64,000 nt of DNA. It comes from Deltaproteobacteria bacterium (GTDB lineage: Bacteria > Desulfobacterota > GWC2-55-46 > JADFVP01). Position 1 is the first letter of the stretch; every line of letters starts with the position of its first letter. A model generated the notes under the pieces. It had not been told where the DNA came from. It did not search any database and worked only from the letters and a program-made list of their open reading frames with translations. The position numbers were made by a program, and so were the translations under genes. Location of the stretch: NCBI GenBank assembly GCA_029262515.1, contig JAJCZH010000024.1:62001-126000 (forward strand). Direction: 5' to 3'. Positions 43,779-53,238 of the stretch are shown in pieces.

Positions 43779-44954
43779 TTAACTGCCGGGTGAAGTGAAC
43801 AGTATCGCAGCATTCTGTCCGCCGAAACCTGCCGAGATAGAGAGCGTGGACTTTACGCAAGCCTGCCTGCCAATATCCGGAACATAGTCGAGGTCGCACT
43901 CCGGATCCATACTTTCAAGATTTAATGTCGGCGCTATAGACCCCGTAGACATAGTCATAAGACAGGCGGCTGCCTCTATTGCACCGGCGGCTCCAAAAGA
44001 ATGGCCGAGAGCAGCCTTGAGAGAATTTACAGGCAGCCCGTAAGCCCCTTTGCCAAAGACCTTCTTAATGGCTTTTGTCTCCATCAAATCATTATAGGGA
44101 GTACCGGTTCCGTGCGCGCTGATATAATCGACACTCTCTTTACTCGCCTCTTTTAAAGCGGCCCTGATGGCCCGTGTAAGCCCGCGGCCTTCCCTGTCCG
44201 GCGCCGTCATATGGACGGCGTCAGCGCTTGACGCATATCCCCTGATAACCCCGTAGATGCGTGCCCCCCTCTCTTCGACGCGTCCCCTCTCCTCAAGAAC
44301 CAGAAAGGCAGCCCCTTCACTAGGTGCAAGGCCGTTGCGGGTCGCATCAAACGGACGCACTACGGTATCGGTAAGGGCATGCAGGCTCGAAAAACCGCTA
44401 TAGGCCATCTCACTCAAGGTGTCTCCGCCCCCGGCGAATACGACATCAACATGTCCCGCCTTTATCGCCCTGTATGCTAAACCGATAGCGTCGGTACCCG
44501 AGGAACAGGCAGTCGAAACCGTAGTTATCGGGCCGTGAATACCGTAGAGGCCTGCAAGGTTAACAGCCTCCAGGTGAAGTCCGCCTTGAGAGACCCCGGC
44601 AGCAGAACCACTTCTCCAAGCAGCCTCTTTATCGAAGATCGTTCCGAGCACTGTACCAAGTACCATCCCCACCCGGCTACTGTCGATTTCATCGAGCCTT
44701 AAGCCTGAATCTTTGATCGCGCCGCCTAAAGCGGTTTCAAGAAAAGAGGCCCACCTCGACCGACCCGGCTTGATTACAACGCCCCGTATCTCGGCGGCAA
44801 GATCAGAGCTATATGGCGAGGCGTCGAATAAAGAGACCCTGTTTACAGCACCACGGCCTTCTATTAGCAGTCTCCAGAACTCCTCAGTCCCTGCTCCGCA
44901 CTCAAGGGGCGTAATAAGCCCCATGCCTGTCACAACAACCTCTATATTCTTCAT
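43779..44954 (-). CDS. Beta-ketoacyl synthase (active, cluster)
   Basis: A 391-residue KS with Cys in VSTACSSGTDAIG (near residue 157), His in SAHGTGTPYND (near 289) and His in KAALGHSFGAAGA (near 324). It is likely to condense polyketide or fatty units with the cluster ACP. It overlaps the methyltransferase upstream by four bases. Confidence 0.93.
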   Translation of the reverse strand: MKNIEVVVTGMGLITPLECGAGTEEFWRLLIEGRGAVNRVSLFDASPYSSDLAAEIRGVVIKPGRSRWASFLETALGGAIKDSGLRLDEIDSSRVGMVLGTVLGTIFDKEAAWRSGSAAGVSQGGLHLEAVNLAGLYGIHGPITTVSTACSSGTDAIGLAYRAIKAGHVDVVFAGGGDTLSEMAYSGFSSLHALTDTVVRPFDATRNGLAPSEGAAFLVLEERGRVEERGARIYGVIRGYASSADAVHMTAPDREGRGLTRAIRAALKEASKESVDYISAHGTGTPYNDLMETKAIKKVFGKGAYGLPVNSLKAALGHSFGAAGAIEAAACLMTMSTGSIAPTLNLESMDPECDLDYVPDIGRQACVKSTLSISAGFGGQNAAILFTSPGS

Positions 44955-46033
44955 CGCGCTTTTTCCAACACCCGGAGCGCCGAGGTGAGTATCGCGTCCT
45001 CATTAAAGAACGACCTGCACTCGGTAAATCCGATACGGGAGAATAGACTCCGCGTATCTCCTATACCATAAAAACCCTGCCAGCCCGCGCAGACGCTCTC
45101 GGCAAAGTCATGAGCAAGTATCTGCTGCCTAACCCACCTGTCCGTTATCATGGCCCTTTCCCTATCGGGATATGACCACCCGAGTGTTCCAAGTACTCCG
45201 CCCGGCTTAAGCACCCGAAAAACCTCCCGGTAAAAACCCTCGCGAAGCTCAGAGGGGATATACGGGTCGGCGAGGGTAAAATGTACGGCATCAAACGACC
45301 CGGAGCCATACGGCAAGGGGTCACCGAAACCCCGCCAGTTGTGGTCTATCAGAGCAGGCCTTCGATGAGAACCGGCCTTGTTTATCGCCCTCTCATTACA
45401 TGTGGAACTGAAGTCAATGGCTACAAGCTCAATCTGCGGGTACCAACCAAGAATATCCTTAATGCCATGCCCGGGACCACAACAGAGGTCGAGCATTCTA
45501 TAGTCCGGCCTGTCTTCTACATCCATAAGGCGCAGGAGTATATTCCTCAGCGACCTGAAGAGATGGTTTCCCAGGAAACTGGCCCATACGCGGGAATGCT
45601 CCTTTGAAAACGAGTAAGCAGACTCTCCGCCCCTGAGAAATTCAGGTGCGCTCTCTATGCAAAGCGTAAAGAATTCGAGTTGCTCCTCGTGGAGGCCTTC
45701 ACCATCTCTCTGCTCCTCAGATAAAACTTCAAGCTCTTCAATTGATGACCGGGTATCTATAGATTTGTAGTCACCGGTAAGCCCCAACTCAACAACCCCT
45801 GCCTCGCAAAAGAAGTCCAGAAGCACTAACGCCATCCTTTGCCGTGGCGCTTCCGAGAGCCGGTAACCAAGTTTACTTTCAAGTGCCGTTAGGAACTGAG
45901 AACCGGTAAACTGACCCATTGAGTCAATGATGTCTAAAATTCCCTCCAGGGCGGCAAACTCAAGTACCCTTCTCGTAAGAACCCTGGAGAGGGAGATATA
46001 CTGCAAAAGTTCCGTATCAACTCGAAGATCCAT
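44951..46033 (-). CDS. SAM-dependent methyltransferase with N-terminal dimerisation-like domain
   Basis: A 360-residue protein: a helical winged N-terminus (TRRVLEFAALEGILDII), then a class I core with MLDLCCGPGHGI near residue 184 and FRVLKPGGVLGTLGWSYP near 288. The architecture resembles O-methyltransferases of natural-product pathways. It sits between the two KS/KS-beta pairs with four- and six-base spacing. Confidence 0.85.
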   Translation of the reverse strand: MDLRVDTELLQYISLSRVLTRRVLEFAALEGILDIIDSMGQFTGSQFLTALESKLGYRLSEAPRQRMALVLLDFFCEAGVVELGLTGDYKSIDTRSSIEELEVLSEEQRDGEGLHEEQLEFFTLCIESAPEFLRGGESAYSFSKEHSRVWASFLGNHLFRSLRNILLRLMDVEDRPDYRMLDLCCGPGHGIKDILGWYPQIELVAIDFSSTCNERAINKAGSHRRPALIDHNWRGFGDPLPYGSGSFDAVHFTLADPYIPSELREGFYREVFRVLKPGGVLGTLGWSYPDRERAMITDRWVRQQILAHDFAESVCAGWQGFYGIGDTRSLFSRIGFTECRSFFNEDAILTSALRVLEKAR

Positions 46034-46039
46034 TGGTAT

Positions 46040-47206
46040 CTATAACCTTTTAAGCACAGTGAATGCAGCCTCGTTAAGCAAACCTACCGAAGAGACAAGC
46101 GTACTTGTTAAATCAGTACTTGCGCTCCTGACTCGAAGGCTCGCCCATGACCACTCGGGGCCTGCTTGACCAAAATCACGATTTAAGAGAACCCGGTTCC
46201 TTTTAAGCGACAGAGCCGAGGCAATAACGCTCATAAGCGTAGATGCGCCGAAACTCTCTCCTGTAAGCTGTTTAATACTCGACACTGGAAGGGAATGAGC
46301 AAAAACCCTGCCTAAACCCACGCCTTCATGAGCGTCCATCTTCGACCCGTTGGCACAAGCCGTTACAGCCGAGATGTCAGCGGCTTCGACACCAGCCGCT
46401 TTAAGCGCCCTACGGGCTCCTCTTTCGATAGACTCTACAGAACTCTCCGAACCGCCTACGACTGCGGAGCAGACTTCGGCTACCGGAGTTACACCACGAC
46501 TTAAAGCACGCTCGTGGCTTTCGAGAACAAGGGCGGCAGCCCCTTCACCGCACAAAAAACCGGCGTGCTCCATATTAAACGGCCTCATCTCTGTTCCGGA
46601 TGTAAGTCTGAACTTCTTATAGGCCTCAATAACCCTCTCGCTAAGTTCTTCACAGGACAAGACCACGACAAAATCAACAGCACCCTCTTTTATCAAAGAA
46701 AGAGCAAGTGAGAGAGCCTGAATACCTACAGTCGGGCCACCTATAATGGTATGCGACGGGCCTCGTATAGCGAAAGCAAGGCTTGTATTACCGGTTGGCG
46801 CATTTAATACCGAGTCCGAAAAAAGAGCCGGACTGACGCTCTCCGGCCCCTCTCTTACAAGGTCTTCATGAAAATCGCAAGTCATACCGATAGCGCCATG
46901 CGTTACCCCTACAACCAGCCCGGCCCTTTCCAAATTATACTCGGTATTAAAAAGCCCCGCATCCTCAAGCGACTCCTTTACGGCACAAAGCCCGTAACGC
47001 GTCACCGTGGCCGAGCGCCTGAATCTTCTGTCGGCAAATACGTTCGCGAAATCAAACCCCTTAACCTCCGCAGAGGCAAAACCGGAGTCCGGAAACCTTG
47101 AAGAGGGGCCGATACCAGAGTGAGCGTCGAAGACGGCCTCCTCAAAGCACTCCTTACCGACACCAGCGGGGGTTACCAGGCCTATACCGCTTATTACGAC
47201 CCTCAT
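46040..47206 (-). CDS. Chain-length-factor-like ketosynthase (KS-beta)
   Basis: A 388-residue KS paralogue with all three catalytic positions lost: TIIGGPTVGIQAL at the nucleophile site, ACANGSKMDAHEG in place of HGTGT, and LTGESFGASTL in place of GHSFGA. The fold is otherwise retained. Start MRVVISGIGLVTPAG at 47206 overlaps the active KS by four bases. This is the typical KS-alpha/KS-beta arrangement of type II PKS. Confidence 0.85.
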   Translation of the reverse strand: MRVVISGIGLVTPAGVGKECFEEAVFDAHSGIGPSSRFPDSGFASAEVKGFDFANVFADRRFRRSATVTRYGLCAVKESLEDAGLFNTEYNLERAGLVVGVTHGAIGMTCDFHEDLVREGPESVSPALFSDSVLNAPTGNTSLAFAIRGPSHTIIGGPTVGIQALSLALSLIKEGAVDFVVVLSCEELSERVIEAYKKFRLTSGTEMRPFNMEHAGFLCGEGAAALVLESHERALSRGVTPVAEVCSAVVGGSESSVESIERGARRALKAAGVEAADISAVTACANGSKMDAHEGVGLGRVFAHSLPVSSIKQLTGESFGASTLMSVIASALSLKRNRVLLNRDFGQAGPEWSWASLRVRSASTDLTSTLVSSVGLLNEAAFTVLKRL

Positions 47207-48414
47207 ATACCCACCTCGGTAAGGTCCTGAAAAATTAAAGAGGCATTCGCACCGCCAAAGCCGAACGAGTTGGATAGCGCAGTACCTACCACAGCCCGGC
47301 AATCCGACTCGGTTGTAATAGATATGTCAATACCCGGATCAATATTTCTCAGATTGATATTCGGGGGCAAGAACCCCCCTTTGATAGCCATTATGGTAAA
47401 TACCGCCTCTACGGCCCCGGCCCCGCCAAGCAAGTGCCCGATCATGGCCTTAGTCGAACTTACCGGAGTGCTCTTTTTAAAGATGGCACTTATTGCCCTC
47501 GCCTCCATCAGGTCGTTATAGACCGTTCCTGTCCCGTGTGCATTAATATAGTCAACCTTAGAGGCATCAATGCCAGCGTCGTTAAGTGCGCCCTCCATGG
47601 CCCTGCGTGCGCCGTCTCCATCCGGAGAGGGCCTGGTTATATGATAGGCGTCAGAGGTTGAGCCATAGCCGGTTATCTCTACTATAGGCACCGCCCCCCG
47701 CCTCCTGGCATGCTCCATTTCTTCCACGATAAAAATGGCCGCCCCCTCACCGAGCGCGAGACCGTCGCGGTCGCGGTCAAATGGTCTGCACTTAGAGACC
47801 GTTACAGCCTGAAGCGAGTTAAAACCAGCAAAGGTGAACTCGCACATAGTATCATAACCACCTGCCACGGCTATGACAGACTCTCCGGAACGAACCATTC
47901 TAAAGGCGCGTCCGATTGCATGAGCACCGGATGCACAGGCATCGCTGAATGTCAGGGACTCTCCACTTAATCCATATTCATTCATAAGATTACGGGCATG
48001 CGTGTGGGCGAAATAATCGACGAGCGGAGCGGGGCTTATATGTTCAAAGCCGTTTTTGAGCCCCGCGCCATGATACTTCATACCCGATATCATGCCACCG
48101 AGAGTCGTGCCGAGAAGAACCGGGCACTCCACACCGCCGGTAGAGAAAGAAGCCGCCTCCCTGGCCTCCTCAAAGGCGGTCAGCAGGAGCTTAGAGCTCC
48201 GGTCGAGGCGGGAAGCCCTGAGTCTTTTAAGATGAGCATCGAATGAAAAACCACGCACCTCACCGCCCGTAGTACCCCTACAGGACGAAGAGTCGAATAG
48301 AGTTATTTCAGATATACTATCTCGCCCCTCGTTCAAGGCCTTAAGGTTTTCCGAATAGCCGGCACCGTGGGGGCTTATTATGCCCATGCCTGTAACAACA
48401 ACTCTTTTAATCAT
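47203..48414 (-). CDS. Beta-ketoacyl synthase (active, KS-alpha partner)
   Basis: A 403-residue KS with the Cys in FSDACASGAHAIG (near residue 160), HGTGTVYND (near 298) and MIGHLLGGAGAVEA (near 335). It pairs with the downstream KS-beta via a four-base overlap. A second KS pair follows downstream. Confidence 0.93.
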   Translation of the reverse strand: MIKRVVVTGMGIISPHGAGYSENLKALNEGRDSISEITLFDSSSCRGTTGGEVRGFSFDAHLKRLRASRLDRSSKLLLTAFEEAREAASFSTGGVECPVLLGTTLGGMISGMKYHGAGLKNGFEHISPAPLVDYFAHTHARNLMNEYGLSGESLTFSDACASGAHAIGRAFRMVRSGESVIAVAGGYDTMCEFTFAGFNSLQAVTVSKCRPFDRDRDGLALGEGAAIFIVEEMEHARRRGAVPIVEITGYGSTSDAYHITRPSPDGDGARRAMEGALNDAGIDASKVDYINAHGTGTVYNDLMEARAISAIFKKSTPVSSTKAMIGHLLGGAGAVEAVFTIMAIKGGFLPPNINLRNIDPGIDISITTESDCRAVVGTALSNSFGFGGANASLIFQDLTEVGI

Positions 48415-48441
48415 AAAATGCTGATAACCTGATACTAAAGA

Positions 48442-48675
48442 TCAAAGCCTCTCCTTTATACATTGCGCAATATTCTTCGTTTCCGGAAGGCCTTTACCTG
48501 CAAGCCGCCCCCACCAGCCATAAAGAAACGCAAAGAAGATCAACAAAACAATGGATAAGACAGCGAGACCTACAATACCTGTCATATAGGCGGCAAAGAA
48601 TAAGACCGTAAGCAGTATGCCCGCGACTATGAGTGTAGCCACGAGCGACCTGATATAGTAGACATCATTAAACAC
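48442..48675 (-). CDS. Small two-helix membrane protein
   Basis: A 77-residue protein with two hydrophobic helices (residues about 9-30 and 33-52) and a polar end. GTG 48675 is preferred since GGAGCAGGGT precedes it; the longer frame would overlap the secreted protein. Not recognised. Confidence 0.55.
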   Translation of the reverse strand: MFNDVYYIRSLVATLIVAGILLTVLFFAAYMTGIVGLAVLSIVLLIFFAFLYGWWGRLAGKGLPETKNIAQCIKERL

Positions 48676-48715
48676 ACCCTGCTCCGTAATTGACAGCCCA
48701 CTACACAAAAAAACC

Positions 48716-49354
48716 CTATCTGCGCTTCTTCTTTGCAAGCTTTTTAGATGCCTCTGTCGCGGTGCTACTGTCCGGGGCCGACGCAACTGCCTGCTCCCAG
48801 TACTTCATGGACTTTTTCTTGCTTACATTGTAATCATCATAAAGGTTGCCCAACTTCAAATACACAAGGCTCTTATCCTCATCACTGATTGCACTGTTAT
48901 CGAGTGCTCCTTCGTATATTCTCCTGGCTTTGTTTACACTAAAACTAAGATCAAAGTCCTCTTCATCTGCAGCCTCATCGATATTCAAGACAGCGATATC
49001 GCCTTTCAGAATATTTGCACCAACATGGGCAGCATCATAATAGAAAGTCTTTTTTAATGCCCTGGTAGCCTTAATAGGCCTATCATTATAGTAATAACAG
49101 CGTGCTACAAGAAAGGCTGTGTCCGCTGATCTTGGGTGTTCCTTGTACAGGACGGACGCAGCTCGAAAGGCTGTAACCACCTCGCTCCTCCATGCCAGAC
49201 CACCATCCTCCTTCACCTCTCCGGCCTTATCTACCATGGCCTTAACCCTGTCGTACTCATCTTGAAACGCCTCGGTTGAATTGCCAGCCATGGTTAACCC
49301 CGGTGTAAAGATAATAAAAAATAAAAGTGCAGCCAGTGTAAGTAGTTTTTTCAT
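48716..49354 (-). CDS. Exported TPR-like protein
   Basis: A 212-residue protein with a signal peptide (KKLLTLAALLFFIIFTPGLTMAG, cleaved near residue 23) and helical TPR-like repeats, e.g. SADTAFLVARCYYYNDRPIKAT and DKSLVYLKLGNLYDD. A good GGAG precedes ATG 49354. It may be a periplasmic scaffold for envelope assembly. Confidence 0.65.
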   Translation of the reverse strand: MKKLLTLAALLFFIIFTPGLTMAGNSTEAFQDEYDRVKAMVDKAGEVKEDGGLAWRSEVVTAFRAASVLYKEHPRSADTAFLVARCYYYNDRPIKATRALKKTFYYDAAHVGANILKGDIAVLNIDEAADEEDFDLSFSVNKARRIYEGALDNSAISDEDKSLVYLKLGNLYDDYNVSKKKSMKYWEQAVASAPDSSTATEASKKLAKKKRR

Positions 49355-49370
49355 TATTTACTCCTATCGG

Positions 49371-50186
49371 TTAGATACCCAACACTTCCCTTACAGGTAC
49401 GAATTTAAAATGATTTAAGAGTCCCTCTACTTTGGGCCTTGTCGACTTTACATTGAAGTAGTGCATAAACCGCCTGACAAAGGGAAGTTCGATGGCGGGT
49501 CTTGCGTCGTCGAACTCCCATGGATGAATATATACTACCGCCGGGCTGCCGTTCTTGTTAAGTCTCTTGATACTCTCTACAATATACCAGTAAGGCATAA
49601 TCCTCATGGGCAGGCCTCCGGTATATGGAATATTCTCCCATAAACATCTGTATGTGGTAAGCGGAAACTCGTGGAGAACTCCGTAGCGCGTCTCTATAGT
49701 GTGCGGGAGCCTCTTGTAGCTTCTCTCGCCCATGCGGATTAGCGGCACCATGCTCGAGTCGTACTTAAGCCCGGCCTTTCTTATTAACTCTAACGACCAC
49801 TGTGCACCACCCCGTATGGACCACTCCGGAGCCCTGAATCCGTATACCTTCTCTCCTGAAACGGCTTCAACCACATCTATGGAGCGCTTAAGGTCGCCTT
49901 CAAACTCCTTTCTGCTCATCTCGAAGACCCTGCGATGGTAATATCCATGGACGGCAAGTTCATGGCCGCAATTCGACACCCTTCTTATGAGCGCAGGATT
50001 TTTTTCGGCAAGGAAACCAAGAACGAAGAAGGTCGCCCTGCACCCTGCATTATCGAGCATTTCGAGTATCTTTTCAGTATTCCTCGTAACCCGGCTCTCG
50101 TATTCATTCCACCTCGACGGGTCGGCATAGTCGTCATCGCCGCAGAGATGGTACCAGTCTTCGAGGTCAACTGTCAGAGTGTTAAT
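49371..50186 (-). CDS. Polysaccharide deacetylase (start uncertain, possibly ATT)
   Basis: A NodB-type deacetylase of about 270 residues. The catalytic Asp lies in LTVDLEDWY, with ELAVHGYYHRRVF (metal His), YGFRAPEWSI and VYIHPWEFD. The motif LTVDLEDWY is upstream of the first ATG (50060), so the gene must begin earlier. In frame there is no ATG, GTG or TTG between 50060 and the stop at 50226-50228; ATT 50186 (INTLTVDLEDWY) is the best candidate. It lies in a run with an ATP-grasp enzyme, as in exopolysaccharide or PEP-CTERM loci. Confidence 0.8.
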   Translation of the reverse strand: MNTLTVDLEDWYHLCGDDDYADPSRWNEYESRVTRNTEKILEMLDNAGCRATFFVLGFLAEKNPALIRRVSNCGHELAVHGYYHRRVFEMSRKEFEGDLKRSIDVVEAVSGEKVYGFRAPEWSIRGGAQWSLELIRKAGLKYDSSMVPLIRMGERSYKRLPHTIETRYGVLHEFPLTTYRCLWENIPYTGGLPMRIMPYWYIVESIKRLNKNGSPAVVYIHPWEFDDARPAIELPFVRRFMHYFNVKSTRPKVEGLLNHFKFVPVREVLGI

Positions 50187-50252
50187 CCTTGTTGTACTAT
50201 CGTTTTCGATCTTCGTTACCCGTTCTTATATAGCGGCTTGGAACCTACAAGA

Positions 50253-51425
50253 CTACCTGTAGAACATCTTACGCATCTCCCTGTCATACAGGAAGGTTAA
50301 GGCCGAGGAGAGCCTGCCTATAACCGGCATAGGGTCTTTTAAAGACAGGAGGTCATCGCCGTCAGTCCTCTTGAAAAAATCGATAAGGGCCGACACTCTA
50401 GACGGGTTTGTCACCAGGTGCATCAGGTCTCCGGGTAATAGCCACCTGCATTTAACACCGGTCTTATACTCCATCCTGGGCTCCACATCACCATCCACGC
50501 CGAGCCTGTACAGCAAATATGGAAAGTTTACCCCTGAACGTATGGAAAGCTCAAGAGAGCCCCAGAGCCTCGGATTTATCTCCAGCAACTTAGGCCTTCC
50601 GTCTCTCGGATCGACCTTGAACTCGACCATGGCCGGACCTACCCATTTCAGCTCACCAAGAAGCGAAAGCGCCATCTCCTTAATTTCTTCATAAGCGACA
50701 CTCTCGCGCAGCGTACTCGGCCCTCCGCTCACAGGATATTCTCGCAGCCTTCTATAGGCGAAGGCCGCCCTCGGCTCGCTTTCAAAATTAAAAAGCACGC
50801 CCACACCGTAACCGCTGCCCTTGGTTTGCGGGATCAACTCCTGAATAATTGGAAACGGATAGTGCTCGTGTACTGAAAGGCACTTCTTCACAAAAGATGC
50901 TCGATCTTCTACACGGACAATTCCTCGTGACCCGGAGCTGTTTCTCGGCTTTATAAGGACAGGGTAGCGCAGAAGGGGCTCAAGCTCTCTTATATCATCT
51001 ATGGAGTCCATAAAATATGTCTCAGGCACCGGATAGCCGTGCTCCATGGCGTACTTCATAAGCCATGCCTTGTCATGGGCCCTGGTAGAAAGCTCTTTAC
51101 TTGGAAATGGAAAGCCGGCAAGCCTCGTAACCTCATCCCTATGGGATGCTATAAGCTGCTGGGTCGATAACTCCGTAGGTAAGACAAGGTCGTAGCCACC
51201 ATCCTTGAGCTCATCCAGGAGCCAATTCATGAAGGCCACGGGCTTAGAGGTCGGCGACGGGTAGATCACCTTCCTAGTAGCATACTTGGAAAAGAGCGTA
51301 GTTGAGAACCTTGTCGTCTCACCAGCGGTCACGTGAAGACCCTGCTTTCCTAAAGCCCGTACTGCTGCGAGCGACTTATTCCACATGCCGTCAAGAACGA
51401 GCACACTTGGCTTTGCCTGCGACAT
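50253..51425 (-). CDS. ATP-grasp ligase family protein
   Basis: A 390-residue ATP-grasp enzyme: an N-terminal domain (VLVLDGMWNKSLAAVRALGK), the ATP-binding PVLIKPRNSSGSRGI near 173, and the catalytic strand PKLLEINPRLWGSLELS near 287. The family joins carboxylates to amines; relatives sit beside polysaccharide deacetylases. Substrate unknown. Confidence 0.82.
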   Translation of the reverse strand: MSQAKPSVLVLDGMWNKSLAAVRALGKQGLHVTAGETTRFSTTLFSKYATRKVIYPSPTSKPVAFMNWLLDELKDGGYDLVLPTELSTQQLIASHRDEVTRLAGFPFPSKELSTRAHDKAWLMKYAMEHGYPVPETYFMDSIDDIRELEPLLRYPVLIKPRNSSGSRGIVRVEDRASFVKKCLSVHEHYPFPIIQELIPQTKGSGYGVGVLFNFESEPRAAFAYRRLREYPVSGGPSTLRESVAYEEIKEMALSLLGELKWVGPAMVEFKVDPRDGRPKLLEINPRLWGSLELSIRSGVNFPYLLYRLGVDGDVEPRMEYKTGVKCRWLLPGDLMHLVTNPSRVSALIDFFKRTDGDDLLSLKDPMPVIGRLSSALTFLYDREMRKMFYR

Positions 51426-51505
51426 CGACTACCTCTTGTAGATAAGAAGTTTTTATTAAGAACGGGCGCTACATACAAGAAACCATGGAAAATCCATTAT
51501 CGTCC

Positions 51506-51745
51506 TCATACCCCTACATGAAAACTCATGTAGACATAAGCAAGAAGCAACTGCTTTATGGGTAAAAATATTTTGTATCTGAATACGAAATATAGTCTGT
51601 TATTTTTAATGGTACGTAGAAACTCCGGGAAGGTAAGGTAGGCGCACGCACTATTGAAATTGGCAAATAAGGTTCTCATGTAGTTAAACTCATCCCAGAT
51701 GTTAATGCCAGGAGCCCTCTCCATGCGCCAGATGACTTTCAGGCG
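51506..51745 (-). other. In-frame extension after the radical SAM stop codon
   Basis: The codons directly after the TAA of the B12 radical SAM gene stay open in the same frame for about 80 residues (PRLKVIWRMERAPGINIWDE and onward). It could be a separate small gene with ATG 51724, or a tail lost by a stop mutation. I do not recognise the sequence and there is no ribosome site. Confidence 0.35.
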
Positions 51746-51748
51746 GGG

Positions 51749-53059
51749 TTAAATACGCTTGATGGACTCCTTAACGCTCTGACGAAAGCCAAAGTTCATT
51801 GGCCAAAAGAAGTTCTTCTTCGTCTTAAGCCCCCAGAGCCTCTTGAAGATCGAACTAAACGAGTAGGCACTCTCAAGGGCCGAATAGTAGCCCCTTAGCA
51901 ACTGATCCGGGGTCATCATTTTCGGCTCGTAGACGACTCGGCTCGTTGTATAGTTATCCCAATCGTAGTCGAAGATCCGGCCTTCCTTGTGAAGCTGATC
52001 GTAAAGGACAGTGCCGGGGTACGGCGTAAGAATAGAGAAGTAACAGACGTCAAGCTTAGCCTTGTTGACGAACTCAAGGGTTCTGTCGAAGACCCCCTCA
52101 TCGTCGTTGTCAAGCCCGAAAACAAAAGAACCATTCACGCCTATACCGTAGTCATGAACCTTTTTAATTACGTCTATATATGTGTCCGGGTGGTTAAAGC
52201 TCTTACCGACGTTAGAGAGGTTGCCAGCGGATAGCGTCTCGAAACCGATAAGAAGCCCCATACAGCCACTATCGCGCATCAACGCCAAGATCTCGTCGTT
52301 ATGAATAATATTTACCGAGGTCTGCCCGACCCACTTCAGATTATAAGACTTGATACGCGCAAGCATCTCTCTTGCGTACGCCTTGTTGCTTATAATGTTG
52401 TCGTCAACAAAGAAGACGACGTTTCTCAGGATAAAGCGACCATCGAACGGGGTCAGCGCCTTCAGCTCCGCCTCTACGTCCGCTGCTGGCCTGTTGCGTG
52501 CCTTACCACCAAAGCTGTTGGTTACCGAACAGAATTCGCAGTCATGCGGGCAGCCACGCGTGGTCTCGACAAAGTGAACAGGCAGGTAGTTCTTGTCTTT
52601 GTAGAGGTCCCAGTCTGCGTTATTGAGGTTCGCAAGATCGGGAAAGTCCGGCTGCTGATAGCGCGACTTGAGGCGATCCTCTTCTGCGTCCTTAAGTACT
52701 CCGGGCCACAGCCCCTCGGCCTCTCCTATGACGACACTATCGGCATGGGCGAGTGCCTCATCCGGCATCTTCGACGGGTGCATACCGCCCATAACAACCT
52801 TTATGCCACGAGCCCTGAAAGCGTCGGCTATCTCATACCCCCTGTTTACCGCAGGGGTCATAGCCGTAATACCTACGAGATCCACGTCCGCATTAAGGTC
52901 AACCTCTTCGACCTTTTCATCAAGGATCCTTATATCCCAATCCGATGGTGTCAGTGCCGCGACCTTAAGAAGCCCAAGCGTCGGCAGCCGAAAGTAAAAA
53001 TCCTTACCCATGAGGCTCTTAGACGCCACGGGAGAAATAAGCAGTAGTTTTTTCTTCAT
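51749..53059 (-). CDS. B12-binding radical SAM protein (second)
   Basis: A 436-residue protein: a cobalamin-binding-like N-terminus (LPTLGLLKVAALTP, then VDLVGITAMTPAVNRGYEIA and MGGMHPSKMPDEAL), then radical SAM with RGCPHDCEFC near residue 167 and GVNGSFVFGLDNDDE. It belongs to the large group of B12 rSAMs of lipid and antibiotic pathways. ATG 53059 is chosen over 53068. The stop is followed by an in-frame open stretch. Confidence 0.88.
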   Translation of the reverse strand: MKKKLLLISPVASKSLMGKDFYFRLPTLGLLKVAALTPSDWDIRILDEKVEEVDLNADVDLVGITAMTPAVNRGYEIADAFRARGIKVVMGGMHPSKMPDEALAHADSVVIGEAEGLWPGVLKDAEEDRLKSRYQQPDFPDLANLNNADWDLYKDKNYLPVHFVETTRGCPHDCEFCSVTNSFGGKARNRPAADVEAELKALTPFDGRFILRNVVFFVDDNIISNKAYAREMLARIKSYNLKWVGQTSVNIIHNDEILALMRDSGCMGLLIGFETLSAGNLSNVGKSFNHPDTYIDVIKKVHDYGIGVNGSFVFGLDNDDEGVFDRTLEFVNKAKLDVCYFSILTPYPGTVLYDQLHKEGRIFDYDWDNYTTSRVVYEPKMMTPDQLLRGYYSALESAYSFSSIFKRLWGLKTKKNFFWPMNFGFRQSVKESIKRI

Positions 53060-53238
53060 CTCTCTCAATCAGTCCATTATCTCATGCTACTTTTATACCA
53101 TTACCGCTTAATCGGTTTCCAGCTCTTAAGTCGAACAACCCTATATAGTCAGTCACCTGCCCTTTACCGACCAGACTGCTATTCAAAGAAGGACGCGCCG
53201 ACTTTGGTGAATGTTCGAACTCACCACATTAGACGGCA

